A stretch of 64,000 bases of DNA from Physella acuta (GCF_028476545.1 NW_026732320.1:62001-126000), one strand, 5' to 3'. Counted from the stretch's first letter, positions 10,976-22,876 are shown. Translations and numbers: made by a program. The notes: generated by a model from the sequence alone, not told the origin.

Positions 10976-11397
10976 GAAAACCACTTTTTAGATTAGACAC
11001 ATTAATTAGGCGGTAATTTTATTATAGAGTATCGATGAGGAAATTTCTTTTGAGTTGGGGAGGGGGTGGGGGCGGCTCAGACGTTCTTACGCGGGGGGTG
11101 GGGCTTCGCCCCTACCCGAAGAATTGTATGCAAGAAACTCTTCACGCAAACCATTTAGATTAGACAACATTTCCTTTTTAATTCAATGTTTACGCGATAA
11201 TCAATGACGTCATATGACTGTGTGCACTCTCTGGTTTGAGATTATGTTCTACTCTGCGCTAAATGTGTCGACGTCATACTTCGTTTTTCGAAATACTATG
11301 CATGTTTTTAAATTGCTTGTGTTTTCTCTAGAGCGTTCTTGTCAGACAGAGCGTTCTTGTCAGATAGACAGACAGACAGCGAAACTATTAGTATTAA

Positions 11398-11545
11398 TAG
11401 AGTTACATGACTAAAAACCATTGCGCGCCTACTGAACGTGATGGCGCAGCCATGGAACGCGATGGCGCAGCTATTGAACGTGATGACGCGTGTGGTGTGG
11501 TTGGAAAAAATGCCTACTAATTCGGTCCAAATTTTAATTAATTCA
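11398..11545 (+). repeat. Right part of the split repeat, with a short minisatellite
   Basis: Matches 53879-54020. Contains three units of about 21 bp, (GAACGTGATGGCGCAGCYATT)-like, between about 11434 and 11487. Confidence 0.6.
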
Positions 11546-11846
11546 AAAAATTTTTTGTGACCGAACGAAAGGATATTTTTGAAAACTTTCTTCGGCAATA
11601 TAGTTCTAAATTATGGCAGGAATCGATTGGTACATGTTTCAAGTCGCTAAGTGGTCTGGTTGCCGAGATATGGGCCAAAAACTGCTTTTTTTCGAGGTTT
11701 TTTGGCTTTTCCGGGAAATCTATGAAAGAAACCCGGAATTTTTATGGCCTATGTTCATCCTCGTAACTTGCTTAACATAATTGCTTTTGGAACTAGTCAT
11801 CGATATTGCTTCGTTGAGGAGGTGATACGACTTAAAGCTGCGGACA
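11546..11846. other. Non-coding stretch upstream of a tetranucleotide array
   Basis: Frames here (11557-11766, 11744-12025) run into the array and have no recognisable family. Confidence 0.4.
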
Positions 11847-11990
11847 CACATCCATCCATCCATCCATCCATCCATCCATCCATCCATCCATCCATCCATC
11901 CATCCATCCATCCATCCATCCATCCATCCATCCATCCATCCATCCATCCATCCATCCATCCATCCATCCATCCATCCATCCATCCATCCA
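11847..11990. repeat. (CATC)n tetranucleotide array
   Basis: About 36 nearly perfect units of CATC. They decay at the 3' edge into CATT and CATA variants (11990-12018). Confidence 0.97.
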
Positions 11991-12289
11991 TTCATTCATT
12001 CATACATTCATACATCCAGAAATGACGGGTTAATAAACGCAATTCTCCAGAATGGAAATTGCGCTAAAAATTGTTTATTTAATGTGCATATTGAAAATTA
12101 TTATTCTAAGTATGCTAAATGAAAACTGTATGAAAACACTTTCAATATTAATTTTTTAACTCATATATTTAGACCATGAGCATTTTAGACATTTAAAACT
12201 TGACTCAATGGAAGTATAGTGTTTTCATATATTCCTTTGTAATCCTCGATTACAAACATTTTACAAACATACAGAATTGAACTTTATAT

Positions 12290-12325
12290 ATTAGATTCGA
12301 GAAAGTTAAGGGAGATCACTCCTGG
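12290..12325 (-). repeat. End fragment of the palindromic-end MITE
   Basis: Contains TTCGAGAAAGTTAAGGGAGA followed by TCACTCCTGGTTTA, the 5' end of the 8640-9322 family in reverse. Confidence 0.55.
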
Positions 12326-12585
12326 TTTATTTTTTAAGAGGATTCCATTATCAGACACCTGTATCTATAACCGTCCCATCACCCCATGCGTATTGTCTCA
12401 ACGACAAAAACGTTGAGTTTCTCTCCAATAGTGTTGATGAGAATAAGACCCTTCCAATCGTTCTCAAACGAGACTGTCGTAGAGAATTAATAAAAAAACT
12501 CAAAACTCCGAAGACTCTATATTTTATGGTTAAAAAAAAGAAACGAAACGAGAAATGTAGCTGAAGATTCCAGCCATTTTGTTTT

Positions 12586-12965
12586 GACGAGAGCTAGTCC
12601 AGATCTAGATCCTCTAGATCTACTGGATCAACGATTTACACTGATGTATAACCTACGTAAATCTGCAAGATCTAGATTTAAATTTAGATCTAGAAATCTA
12701 CATTATTGACTAGAGAGAAAAGTTAAAAGTATGCCTAGTGCCTCGTAAGTAAATGATAGATCTAGCTAGATCTAGAATCTAGTTCTAGATCTAGAATCTA
12801 GATCTAGATCTAGTAATTTTTCAGTAACACTAGAGATCTAGATCTAATAGATTCTAGATCTAGAATAGAAAGATAATTATTTCCGTGGCATAGCTGTCCT
12901 TTTGGATCTATTCAATTTTAAATCTCTTCTATTTCAAATTGTTTGTAGATCTAGATCTAGACCTG
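12586..12965. repeat. AGATCT/CTAGATC-rich patch
   Basis: Dense overlapping palindromic hexamers (AGATCT, TCTAGA), often as TCTAGATCTAGATCTAG. Smaller patches of the same words occur at 8208-8255, 44455-44515, 44670-44705 and 46815-46862. Confidence 0.8.
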
Positions 12966-14820
12966 TATGTACAAGCTTAGGCTTAGGTCTAAAAATTACT
13001 AAAGCTACACATTAGGCCTACACATTATTCCTAAACTTAATGGAACATGGCTAAAATTCACTGAGCATTGTTGCACTTGGCGCTTAAGACTTAAACGTAA
13101 GGCCTAAATACTAATACTAAATAAAATTATTACGTCTACGTTAGCTTAAGTAAGACCTAGATTCTCTAATTTTCGTGACAGCTTTTTCTTCTTTTTTTGC
13201 CCTGCTTTATTTAAGTCACTTTTGTGTGCTGGTAGCTTACTTGTTCAGGAAGTTAATTTCTTTCTCCCTTTCATAATGCTGCAAATATGAGTAAGACGCA
13301 TATTATTAAAATTAAATAGCTGCGATGAATAATCATTTGCATCTTTTTGGGGGTATTTCTTTTCCATGAACCGTGAAAGCCACAGAATTTGGTATCTCAA
13401 ATTTTGCTTGTAACTCAAAGCGATTACTCACTCAACTGCGCGTATTTAAAAAATCTCGTATGTCGAGGCACTAGAATGTTGATGTACCACAGGATCTACT
13501 ATATATTGAAAGAAAATATAAATTAATTATAGAATAATAGGCCTATAATATAGGCCAATATAGTAATAAAGGATAGCTTTAGATTTTATTCAGCCTACTA
13601 ATAAATAATTAAATAGGCCTAAAGTAGTACTAGATATTAGATAAATCACTAGTTCAGACTGAGAATCATGAGCAATGAACAAAAATGTCATGTGTGTATT
13701 GTATAGGCTTATTTTTATTAAAAAAACAGATCATATCTTATACATTAAGGGCTCAATAAAATAAAAATAATTTATTTAGGACCTAGGACTATGTATTGGA
13801 GATCTAAAATTCTAAATGAAAAATAAATTATTAATTAGACCAACAATAGGCATAGTAGTATGATAGTAGGCTAAATCTATTTTAGTATTTAAATTTAAGG
13901 CTCAGCCATCTACTAAAAATATTATAATTGTCATAAGTTAAAACTAGACCAAGCCTATTTTATTAGTAGAAATAATATTAGCCATTAGAGTTAAGATGTT
14001 ATAGCCTTATGTAAATTAATGTAATCAGTCTTAGATATTATGATATCGAGAGCATATATTATATAATATATAATATCGGATAGGGGCCTGCACTCTCTTA
14101 GTCATTAGTCTATTAGGTCTTACAAGTAGTTTAGCTTACTTATATATTATATAGGCTAAGTTATTAAATTAGGCCAAAGGCTTATTAGGAAAAGGCTTAA
14201 TAGGCTTTAGTTTTTAATTAGGCAACAAGGCAGAGGCTTAATGTTGCGTATAGATTTAATTTTAAATTATGATTATATGCTACTCTGCGGTTATCACTAT
14301 ATAGAGTATATTATAGCCTAGGCCTATCTAAATAAAATAATTCAACTCACTTAGCTTACCATAATTTTTAAAAATGTTTTGTTAAGTATTCAGCTCTCTA
14401 TGTCAGCTAAGGCCCATAATTGTAATTATCCTACTGTTAGATATATTAATTATTTAATAATTAGTAGGCCTAATTATAGGAATTAGGTCTGATACATTGT
14501 CCTATACATTGGTCGTAGAGTAATACTATTGGGCTAGTAATTATATACAATATCTATACAAGCCTACTTATCGTTAATTTGGAAGTCTTTGCATTGACCT
14601 TAGTTTTTATAAAGGTATTTTTTTTTATTTCAACTGGAGGTAGTTTTGATAACTATTAGTATTCTGAAAATTAAAATAGGTAGACTTAACATAAATTTGT
14701 TCTGAAAACATATTTAGAAATTGGTTTTAAAAAAATGAGGTTAGGATTGGGGTGATAACTAGTTGAGGATTAGTTATGAAATTCATTGTGTTTATGCATG
14801 TTGTAATTTCTCTTTTACAG
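12966..14820. other. AT-rich intergenic or intronic DNA
   Basis: Rich in TAGGCCTA-type words, with no open frame of interest. It could be an intron or upstream DNA of the candidate exons that follow. Confidence 0.4.
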
Positions 14821-14938
14821 GTTCACCCAAAAAAAAGGGAAGATCTGATTTTTACCAGTAATAAGACTACAGCATACTAAATGACACAAGATGTTCTTTC
14901 TCTATTACCTCTTACATTTGATATAAAAGCAGGAAAAG
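14821..14938 (+). other. Candidate exon 1 of a short-ORF or noncoding transcript
   Basis: Preceded by a good acceptor (TTTCTCTTTTACAG, ends 14820) and followed by a donor (AAAG|GTATGA). It contains an ATG at 14881 opening 19 codons with no in-frame stop. Joined to the next candidate exon the frame would continue for only about a dozen codons. No protein family is recognised; support is splice-site appearance only. Confidence 0.22.
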
Positions 14939-15081
14939 GTATGACACTTATTAATAAGCTGCTTTAAATTTTATAATTTGTTTTTTTTTTATAACTTTAT
15001 TGTACCACTTTTATTTCCAATGATGATAAATATAATTTAGTGTCATTTATTTTTTAAATATTTATATTATACTTATACTAG

Positions 15082-15224
15082 ATATAACAGTCTATGCCTA
15101 CAACATGGATCTCCAGGACTAAAACTGAAAAAATTTGCAATCAGTATATCACAAGGGTTTTAATACAAGCATCTAATCTGCTTTAGTGGCCAGAAGTGGG
15201 TGAATCCTCTCAAACTTGAATCAG
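15082..15224 (+). other. Candidate exon 2 of the same putative transcript
   Basis: Acceptor TTATACTAG (weak pyrimidine tract) and a near-consensus donor CAG|GTAAGT. The sequence is less AT-rich than its surroundings. No known coding motif. Confidence 0.2.
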
Positions 15225-15408
15225 GTAAGTTATCACAAGTTTACTTTGGTTTATTTTGAACATGTTGATTGAGATAGATTTTTATTTGTATAAATATTGT
15301 ATTTAAAAAATATTTTACCTAGTAAGACCAAGTCATTTGTGATGATTGATACAATATGTATTTTTATAAATAATTCTATATCTTTTTAAATATCTGTTTT
15401 GCAAAATA

Positions 15409-15409
<1 letters not shown>

Positions 15410-15473
<64 letters not shown>
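15410..15473. repeat. (TA)n array
   Basis: About 31 TA units. Confidence 0.97.
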
Positions 15474-15479
<6 letters not shown>

Positions 15480-15593
15480 CTTACATTATCATTTAGTGGT
15501 TGGTCTTACAAATTTGAATTATTTACTTAATTTGTCTTAACTGCTCAACAGGAACTAGGCATACCTAATGAGCGTCAAGCTGATACACTAGAT

Positions 15594-15810
15594 CAGGGGT
15601 CTCCAAACTTTTCAGTCCGAGGGCCGCATTAACTATCAAATTTCAGTTCGGGGGCCAGTTTCTTCCAGGCATGTCTTTGATTTTTCTGGGCAAAGTTCCT
15701 CAGCCATCACCAACAAACGTTTTTTTCCGTGGAAAAAAGATCTCCGCGGGCCGGTTGAGAGGACCTCGCGGGCCGCATCCGGCCCGCGGGCCGTAGTTTG
15801 GAGACCCCTG
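15594..15810. mobile_element. hAT MITE, deletion derivative of the 4658-5893 family
   Basis: Ends CAGGGGTCTCCAAACTTTTC and GTTTGGAGACCCCTG, with a perfect 8-bp duplication CACTAGAT (15586-15593, 15811-15818). The interior joins the two ends of the larger element, so the transposase region is lost. Confidence 0.95.
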
Positions 15811-15948
15811 CACTAGATCTACAGAAGAGTTTATACACAAGATAAATATTGATACATTTTAAGTTTTCCTTTTTTTAGGGATACATGTAGTGTTTTGGGA
15901 GAAAGGAATTAAATTACTTAAATTAGGCCTAATAGTTTATTTCTCTAG

Positions 15949-17680
15949 CAGGGATGTGACTTTTCCGAATTTTAGCGGAAATCCGATTTTTCCGTTTCAG
16001 TTGCGTTTTTCCTCCGCTGATTTAATTTTCGCCGAATTTTTCCGCCGACTTTCAATTTTTGTCGATTTTTTACGAAGTTTTAAAAATTAGGAAAAATAAC
16101 GGAAATGTTTTCTCCGGAAAGGGCCGACATGCTCATTCCACTTATTCGTATTTAAATTTAAATCGACAACTACTGTACTTAGGTCAAACTCGAATATACG
16201 CATTTCTTTTCGATTGGTCGATTGCGCTAGGTCTGACGGTGCTAGATCAAGATTAAATGTAGATTAAGATTAGGAATTTCGGCGGACTTACGAATTTTTC
16301 AAAGCACAATTTTTTAGTCCAAATTTTCCGCTGATATTTTTAGTTAACTATTTATCAAAAACACGGGAAAAGGTAATCTAAAATAATGCAGTTATTCAAA
16401 TGAAACTTACATCTCATCGATATAGCCTAATTTATCTATCGGTATTTTAACCCGCCTAAATCTACAGTTTCTCTCTGATTCTATTTTATTTCGCAATCTC
16501 AAATTAATATGGAAATCCTTGCTAAAATTGACTATGAGGACTAGACTAACCCGCCCCACCTCGTCGCAACGGTGTCTCTTGTGACCTCACCTTGACCCCA
16601 AGTACGTGTTCGGTACTGCTTGTGGGGGGGGGGGGGGGAAATGACGTCACAGTCAATTTCAAATAGCTGTTCTTGCAATACGTATGCTTCGTAGGCCTAC
16701 AGATTAAAAAAAAATTACTGAACTCAACGTGACTACGACCGTGTCTTGTTTGTGGAAGAAAAAATACGTACAGACTGTTTTTAAATTTTTAATAAGGGGT
16801 CTTCCATAAATAACTTCACACTCGTAAGATAGTGTAACGTAATTTTTTGCATTCAAAAAAAGTTTTAGAAAACTGTTGTAAAACATAGAAATTGAATAAA
16901 ATACCCTATGTTGGTCGACCTCAGTCAATATTTTAGAAAAAAAAATCGATGTTTAACAAAATATTCCAATTCAATTCGAGGAGGGGGGGGGGCGCTGAGG
17001 TGTGACGTCTTTATAGGGGGGAGGGAGTCTGGATTTTGTAGGACAGAGGGGAGGTAAATATCGTCAAAAAACGTGGATGACCCCCTAACAATTTACAGCT
17101 ATTCCAAAAAAACATAAATATCGATGTGGCTTGGCCATCAAAATGATTAACTTTGGTTCACACATCAGACCATTTCTAATCTTAGCTAACCTGGTCCATT
17201 TCATTTTTCCATCACATGAACCTAAAACGTTCATATTATAACTAACCTTAATCTAGGCTCTTTACAGTTGAAGACAAATATTTTTACCTATCTAATCTGT
17301 AAAAGAATATAAGGTATTAGGCCCCTTATTTAAAATTGAAAACAGGAGTAGGCCTACATCTAGAATCTACACTAGATTAGTAGGCCTTCAGTTTAAATTA
17401 GCTTAATGGTAAAATAAAACTTAATTACTACTTTTGTTACATTGTAATTTTTTAAAAGTTGTTTATAAGGTAAACATTAAATTGCAATTAGACAAGACTT
17501 TCAATGTTATTTTAGAGTAACATAAACTTCTTGTATTTAAAATATTAACTTCATTAAACAATTAATTAGTACAGTAACAGTATGAATCTGCTTAACCGCG
17601 ATAAAAAGTAGATAAAACATATTGAGTTATTATCCGAAGAAAATTTCCTAATTTTTTTTCCTGGTCTGGTCACATCTCTG
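15949..17680. mobile_element. hAT-like non-autonomous element of 1.7 kb
   Basis: Termini CAGGGATGTGAC and GTCACATCTCTG form a 12-bp inverted repeat with one mismatch. CTCTAG (15943-15948 and 17681-17686) directly flanks both sides. A 6-bp duplication is short for hAT, so the superfamily is provisional. No transposase frame. A second element is nested at 16796-17085, and a 3' fragment of the family lies at 1976-2171. Confidence 0.75.
16796..17085. mobile_element. MITE with GGGGTCWTCCA-type inverted termini
   Basis: Left end GGGGTCTTCCATAAAT and right end ACGTGGATGACCCCC are imperfect inverted repeats. Similar words (GGGGGTCATCCATAA) occur at about 47373. It contains a poly-G run at 16982-16992. 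No target duplication is clear. Confidence 0.5.
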
Positions 17681-17950
17681 CTCTAGCTTATGTTTCACTT
17701 AAAAGAACTTAAATTTTTCCCCCTTTATCACTAAAGCAAAAAAATTATAGATATCTATGCCATGATTCATCCCATTCAATCACTTTTTTCTTGTTTTGTT
17801 TTGATGTATTAAACTAAAGATTTTTTTTTGCTAATGTTATTATTTCAGATGGATTTTTAAGAAAATCATTTTGTTTTGTTTCAGGAAGTGAAAAGTGATG
17901 TGAAAGGCAACTAATACTTCCATCTACCATAGTTAAACAAGAATCTGCAA

Positions 17951-18034
17951 ATGGCGATAATTGCAATAATCCTGATATATTCATTTTTGGCTTTATTGTC
18001 AGGTTTGATAAATAAATTATTTCGCAAAATTTGA
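17951..18034 (+). CDS. Possible 27-aa membrane micropeptide
   Basis: The frame begins MAIIAIILIYSFLALL and ends with a basic tail NKLFRKI before TGA. This is one hydrophobic helix followed by positive residues, as in single-pass micropeptides. Two good 3' splice acceptors lie just upstream (TTATTATTTCAG ending 17848 and TTTTGTTTCAG ending 17884), so the frame would sit in a terminal exon of about 150 nt after the candidate exons at 14821 and 15082. There is no family match I recognise. AT-rich DNA yields Ile/Leu-rich short frames by chance, so confidence is low. Confidence 0.2.
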   Translation: MAIIAIILIYSFLALLSGLINKLFRKI

Positions 18035-18544
18035 TGTATTTGGTTTTCTTACTGTGTACATAAGATGCGAGTGATTGAAAGCTGAAAAGTGTAGTATGTA
18101 GTTATAGTATTCCCAGCACAATTTGACATTAAAACAGTTGAAGCCTTTTAAAAAAACTAAAAATAAAACAATCTAGGAATGCTGTTTCTATTAGCTGAGC
18201 ACATATTTGGAAAATAACTTAATTGTTTACCAGAGAATACTGTGACCCAGTTTGTACTCCAGGCAAAAAGTGCCTATGTTTATTATTATTAAGTTAAAGA
18301 AAAGTATCAAACAAACAGGATAATATTAATAATAAAGACCTCCACACTAGAGAAGTATGGATGGAATGAGTGTTGCATGGAATCCAAATCAACTTTGATG
18401 TTGCTTATTGCTACACTGGCCATAATTGGCCTACATTGACTTTTGCTGAGGTAGGCAACTGTTTTTGTTTAACTTTAGATGTCGACTAAATAAAGAAGAA
18501 AACTGACACGCCAATACCAAAATCAAGAACTTGTAAAATTTGTG

Positions 18545-18720
18545 GTTGCTAAACCGAGAAGTCCTGAGTTCAATCTCCCGTGTAGATGAGGCTCTATAGT
18601 TGGGGATAGCAACCTATCTTGGGGATACAACACTTGTTCTTGGATTTAAAAAGGATAAGAAAAGAAATCCAGAAAGAAAAGCAGCTGAACGAAGAAGAAA
18701 AAGGCTGGATATATTCGGTA
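18545..18720 (+). mobile_element. tRNA-derived SINE fragment
   Basis: Shares GGTTGCTAAAC, a B-box-like GAGTTCAATCTCCC, GATGAGGCT, TTGTTCTTGG and AATCCAGAAAGAAAAGCAG with the SINE at 27756-28144. The A-box end is missing. Confidence 0.65.
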
Positions 18721-19024
18721 TCAACTGTACAATTTTAACAGACACACATTTCAAACTACACATGCATTTCAATGACAAAGTTCAGTGAAGCCATAATGTT
18801 GAGTTTGACTGAATGAAGAACGATATTGTTATTTCAAGCAAAGTTAAGGTTTATTGTCTTAAAGACATTGTCGTGGATTGATTTAGACTAAGACTTCCCT
18901 GTTAAATAAGCCGACAACGATGGCTCTTCTTATTTCTCGTCTTTGATGTTGCTTTCAAGAACTTGTATGAGATTAGATTACCTACATAAGGCTACAAAGT
19001 TTGGAATCTTGGCTTTCTAATAGT

Positions 19025-19735
19025 GGACCTGGCTACATGACATTGCCCCCACCCCGTTAATTACCCCCCCCCCCCCGGAGGAGACCCCCCTCCCGTATTT
19101 ACCCCCCGGGGCAATTACCCCTTGTCAATAACCCCCCCTGGAGAATCCCCCCCCCCCACCCCCCGGCCTCAAGTTATGATCCTAACTCTAACTCTATACC
19201 TATGTATTTCCTTAATCCTAATCGATAAAAAAATGACCAAACCCTAAGCATTCACCTCAGCCTAAAACTTAACACATAACTAAAACCAACTCTAGACTTA
19301 GGTTTCAGCCTAACCTTGACCATAACACTAACCCTAATCCTAGCCTTAATCCTAACCCTGACCATAACACTAACTCTAATTCTGAACCTAACCCTAACCT
19401 TAGCCCGAACGCTAACCCTAACTCTAGCCCTAACTCTAACCCTAGCCCTAACGCTAACCATAACTCTAACCTTAGCACGAACGCTAGCCCTAGCCCAAAC
19501 TCTAACTCTAGCCCTAACTCTAACCCTAGCCCTATTAACGCTAACCCTAGCCGTAACCCTAACCGTAATCCTAACCTTGGCCAGAAATCTAACCCTAACT
19601 TTAACCCTAGCCCTAACGCTAACCCTAGCCATAACCATAACCCTAACCCCAGCTGTACCTTAAGAGGTGTGTCCGTGGGGGGATGTCCTTCTTGGCGGGG
19701 GGTAAGTGACAGGGGATAATTGCTTCAGGGGGGGG
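19025..19735 (+). repeat. Long degenerate telomere-like array with poly-C/poly-G flanks
   Basis: About 19250-19655 is a degenerate (CTAACC)n array with variants such as CTAACCCTAGCC and CTAACCATAAC. The left flank (19045-19160) is made of ACCCCCC blocks including GGGGCAATTACCCC; the right flank (19668-19735) has GGGGGATGTCC and GGGGATAATTGC, roughly inverted relative to the left. It reads as a bounded dispersed element whose body is the array. The 115-128-aa Leu/Thr or Arg/Val frames on either strand are translation of the hexamer. Confidence 0.7.
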
Positions 19736-20136
19736 GGAGAGAACTAATAATCTGTAAGGCCTACTATTCAATACATTTGGTTAACACAATGTCGTCACAC
19801 ATGTAAAACAAAATAAGCAGTGTTTTTATTATCTGTATCCTTAAAAAATGCAAAATAAATGCTACGCCATTAACTCAACCCTCTTTTTTCTCGTTACATA
19901 TCGTCACATAAAGCCACCGCCCAAAATGATGGTGACGTCAATATACAATCATAAAGTGGTCACCCATTAACGACGACTCACTCTTCAGACGATTTTGCAC
20001 CCAACCCCCCTTCTCTAATTGTAACACATTTTCACAAAAAGCCAGATCTTCGCTTCCCCCCCCCACCACCACTCTCTTTAAAAACACCACACCTCAACAC
20101 ATAACCCCCTCCGCCGTTCCCCTGAAACTGCATTTT
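19736..20136. other. Intergenic DNA with repeat scraps
   Basis: Contains ATGACGTCA-like and AAAAAGCCAGA words also seen near 31130-31190, suggesting another old dispersed repeat. No gene. Confidence 0.35.
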
Positions 20137-20812
20137 TACTTTCTCGTATATACGAAGTATAGAGAAAGTCTTGCAATCGTGCAAAAAAAAAATCGAGATT
20201 TTTTTACAAATCTCGACGTTTTACACCTCACTGATACGGAAAAACATAATTTTGCAATCTTGTCCGTATGTCTGTGTGTCTGTGTGTGTCTGTGTGTAAA
20301 CACGATTACTTGAGTACCGTTACAGCTAGGTTGATGAAATTTCATATATAAGTATTTTATCAAAATCGTAGATCCGTATCAACTTTTGAGCGATTTCCGA
20401 TAACCGAAAGTGGTACTTTTTCTACTTTGAATTTTTCAAAAGACTATAACTTGAGTACTATTTCAGATAGATAAATGAAATTTCACATGTAAGTAAAAGA
20501 TCTAATTCTCTGCCTTCTGTCAAATTTTGAGTAATTTCCGTTGACAGGAAGTACTAATTTACGCTATTTCCGATATCTCCCAAAAAAACGCACGTAAATT
20601 TATAAAGTACTAATAATGTTGCGCACTATTATGCACATCTTTATTTGGCGTTCACTTGGTGTGCAATTCTTTTTTCTACGAGGTTTTATTCTATTTTAAA
20701 AAGTTTAAGTATTTAAAGTGGATTAAAAATCATGTCTATTTCCCGAGTTGCCATTCCCCGTAGTGTTATATTAGAATATTCGAGAAAGTTTAGGGGAGAT
20801 CACTCCCGGTTT
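20137..20812 (-). mobile_element. Palindromic-end MITE, reverse copy
   Basis: Starts ACTTTCTCGTATATACGAAG and ends AGGGGAGATCACTCCCGG: the 8640-9322 family in reverse, full length. The internal microsatellite is (GT)n-like at 20272-20300. Confidence 0.8.
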
Positions 20813-21111
20813 ATTATAATATGTACTGACCTCGATAAACATTAATTAATAAATGAATTAATACCAAAAGCAACCTTTTAAAGCCCGAAATAACGGATGA
20901 AAGCAAAAATGTGTCGTCACACTTTCCGATCACCCCTTCCCATAAATGAAAAAAAAAAAAAAAAAGCCTGAACATACTAAAGGAGAGTATGGATGTTGAT
21001 GGAGGATCCCAACGTTAAAAATTAAAACAGGGCAAAATTTCAGGAATCCACGTTACATATTATTATTTTCCTTAGGTATAACAAAGGTATTTACATTGTG
21101 TTTTATATCTT
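20813..21111. other. Intergenic DNA
   Basis: Nothing recognised except a poly-A run at about 20949-20965. Confidence 0.4.
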
Positions 21112-21541
21112 ACGAGCCGCTATCATACGCCGCTATTTAGTTGTTTCATTTTCTACTTTTCAGTAATTCATAATTTGTGAATTCGACAGTAACAATACTG
21201 CCACTGAAAATATTTGCTTTAAAACACTATCAGTAGCTCGTTAAGGACGATAACCTCCCCTCCCCACCCTCCTTTCCCACAAAACCCTACCCCCCCTCCC
21301 AGTGAAAGCAGCCCCCTCTGAGTTACCTACATTAAGTTTAAAATAGTTTCAAACTAAATTATCTGCCCCTAATAGCTGTCACTAAACCCGGCTCTACGAT
21401 TGTAAACATTTAGCTTGAACCACAGCTCACCAGACCATGTAGGGATGGGGGTGGTAGGGATAGAGAGAAAGAGAGGGGGCTGCTAGGGGCGCTTACCGCT
21501 TGGTGTTTTCTATGGTATCCATGAAGAGAATTATTTCTATA
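21112..21541 (-). mobile_element. Rolling-circle-like non-autonomous element, reverse copy
   Basis: Begins ACGAGCCGCTATCATACGCC (reverse of the 3' hairpin end) and ends near AGAGAATTATTTCTATA. More diverged than the copies at 3197-4048. Confidence 0.55.
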
Positions 21542-21555
21542 GAAGAAATATATAT

Positions 21556-22805
21556 TAAACCAGCGTACCCGTCCCGCGCGTTGCTGTGGTCTCAGAAGAC
21601 AGACTGACGCAATATTTTAAGAGGATTCCATAATTACATTAGCAATCACGTATTTTTTTACGCTTGACATTGATTTCTAAATCTAAACAATTTAAATGTA
21701 ATCAAAGCCGGTGTTATATTGCTTTCATCATAGTTGTTGAGGCGCAAATTCTACCGCACACAGTAGCCCATTGTATCCATAATGTATCGCACTCTTTAAG
21801 ACGAACGTAGGCGCAATACTGTTTATGAGGGACCCACACAGAGGCGCTAGACCACACGCCAGTGGTGCAGTAGACACAAGTTTCCCTACTGTAGGGCGCT
21901 CTTTTAAAACTCATAGTGTTCCTCCCGAAGCCAGGGGCGCACCTGGTCAAACGAATTGTCATCGAATGTCGTGTGCCACAGAGTCAATATTGTAGAGTGC
22001 TCTTTAACACAACCTTAGGATATCCCAGGGCGCCAAATCGCATCCTGCCGTGGCGCCGGCAGACGCGCCTGATTCCATATAGTCAACAATTATTGTTGCC
22101 CATCGTGTCTTTAGTGTATAAATTAAAAAAAAAAACGAACGTAGGCGTCATAGTGTTCACATGGTAGCACCGGGCGCTTCGGGTTACGTAATATCCGGGG
22201 CGCCGGCGGCTGCGCCTGTTGTTGTTTTTTTACCTTAGCCCCCATGCAGAAGGCTCAAGTTTTAATATCGCCGCCCTGGATTTTCGGGCGCCAAGCCGTT
22301 TATTAACAAAAATCGCACCCTCCAGGGAAACGCCCATAATAAATTTTAATTTTTGTTTTCGCAGAAACCTTCTCGTGAGTGTTTTCATTAACTCTCGAAA
22401 GTTTAACGGCACTCAGATGAACGATTTAAAACAGCATCCGTTTTGTTTTTTACAAACTGTGTAGAGAAAAATTGCACCCTCCAGGAGCGCCGCCCTGTTA
22501 AAATAAAAAAAAAGAATTTCTTACTCTAACCTCCCCTGAAGTTTTATGGCGAGCGGATGAACGGGATTAAACCGCAATCTACTTTTTCGTATATATACCC
22601 TATATAGGGAAGAATCGATTCGCGCCCTGCTGGGGCACCGTGCTTGTGAAATATATCCAGTGGTATTCTTAACTTAAGTTGCATGGCCATAGGATGAAAG
22701 GTGTAGTGCTGCATAGAGGACATAAACAAACCCACAAACAAACAAGCAAAACTTCATTATATATATACATAGAGAGAAATATACATAATTCTACATATGC
22801 ATATA

Positions 22806-22876
<71 letters not shown>
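21556..22876 (+). mobile_element. Composite element: conserved head, about 165-bp tandem units, (TA)n tail
   Basis: The head contains AGCGTACCCGTCCCGCGCG at about 21563 (compare 54240). From about 22220 there are diverged units with AAAATCGCACCCTCC, GCGCCGCCCT, CTCGAAAGTTTAACGGCA and TATATACC.TATATAGGGA. The tail (22680-22800) reads GGTGTAGTGCTGCATAGAGG and then AAACAAACC-type repeats before (TA)n at 22809-22875. Other copies: 54235-60890 (near full length) and tail-only pieces at 28290-28680, 50919-51300 and 61850-62100. No coding capacity is evident. Family unknown to me. Confidence 0.6.

Noticed and set aside
10191-10991. Glycine/valine- and proline/histidine-rich frames up to 163 codons
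   Set aside because: They translate the C-rich tandem repeat and occur on both strands in register with the 260-bp period.
11720-12025. Open frames of repeated MDGW or IHPS on both strands
   Set aside because: Pure translation of the (CATC)n array; no start context or family.
19252-19663. 115-128-codon Leu/Thr and Arg/Val frames
   Set aside because: Translation of degenerate telomere-like hexamers on opposite strands.
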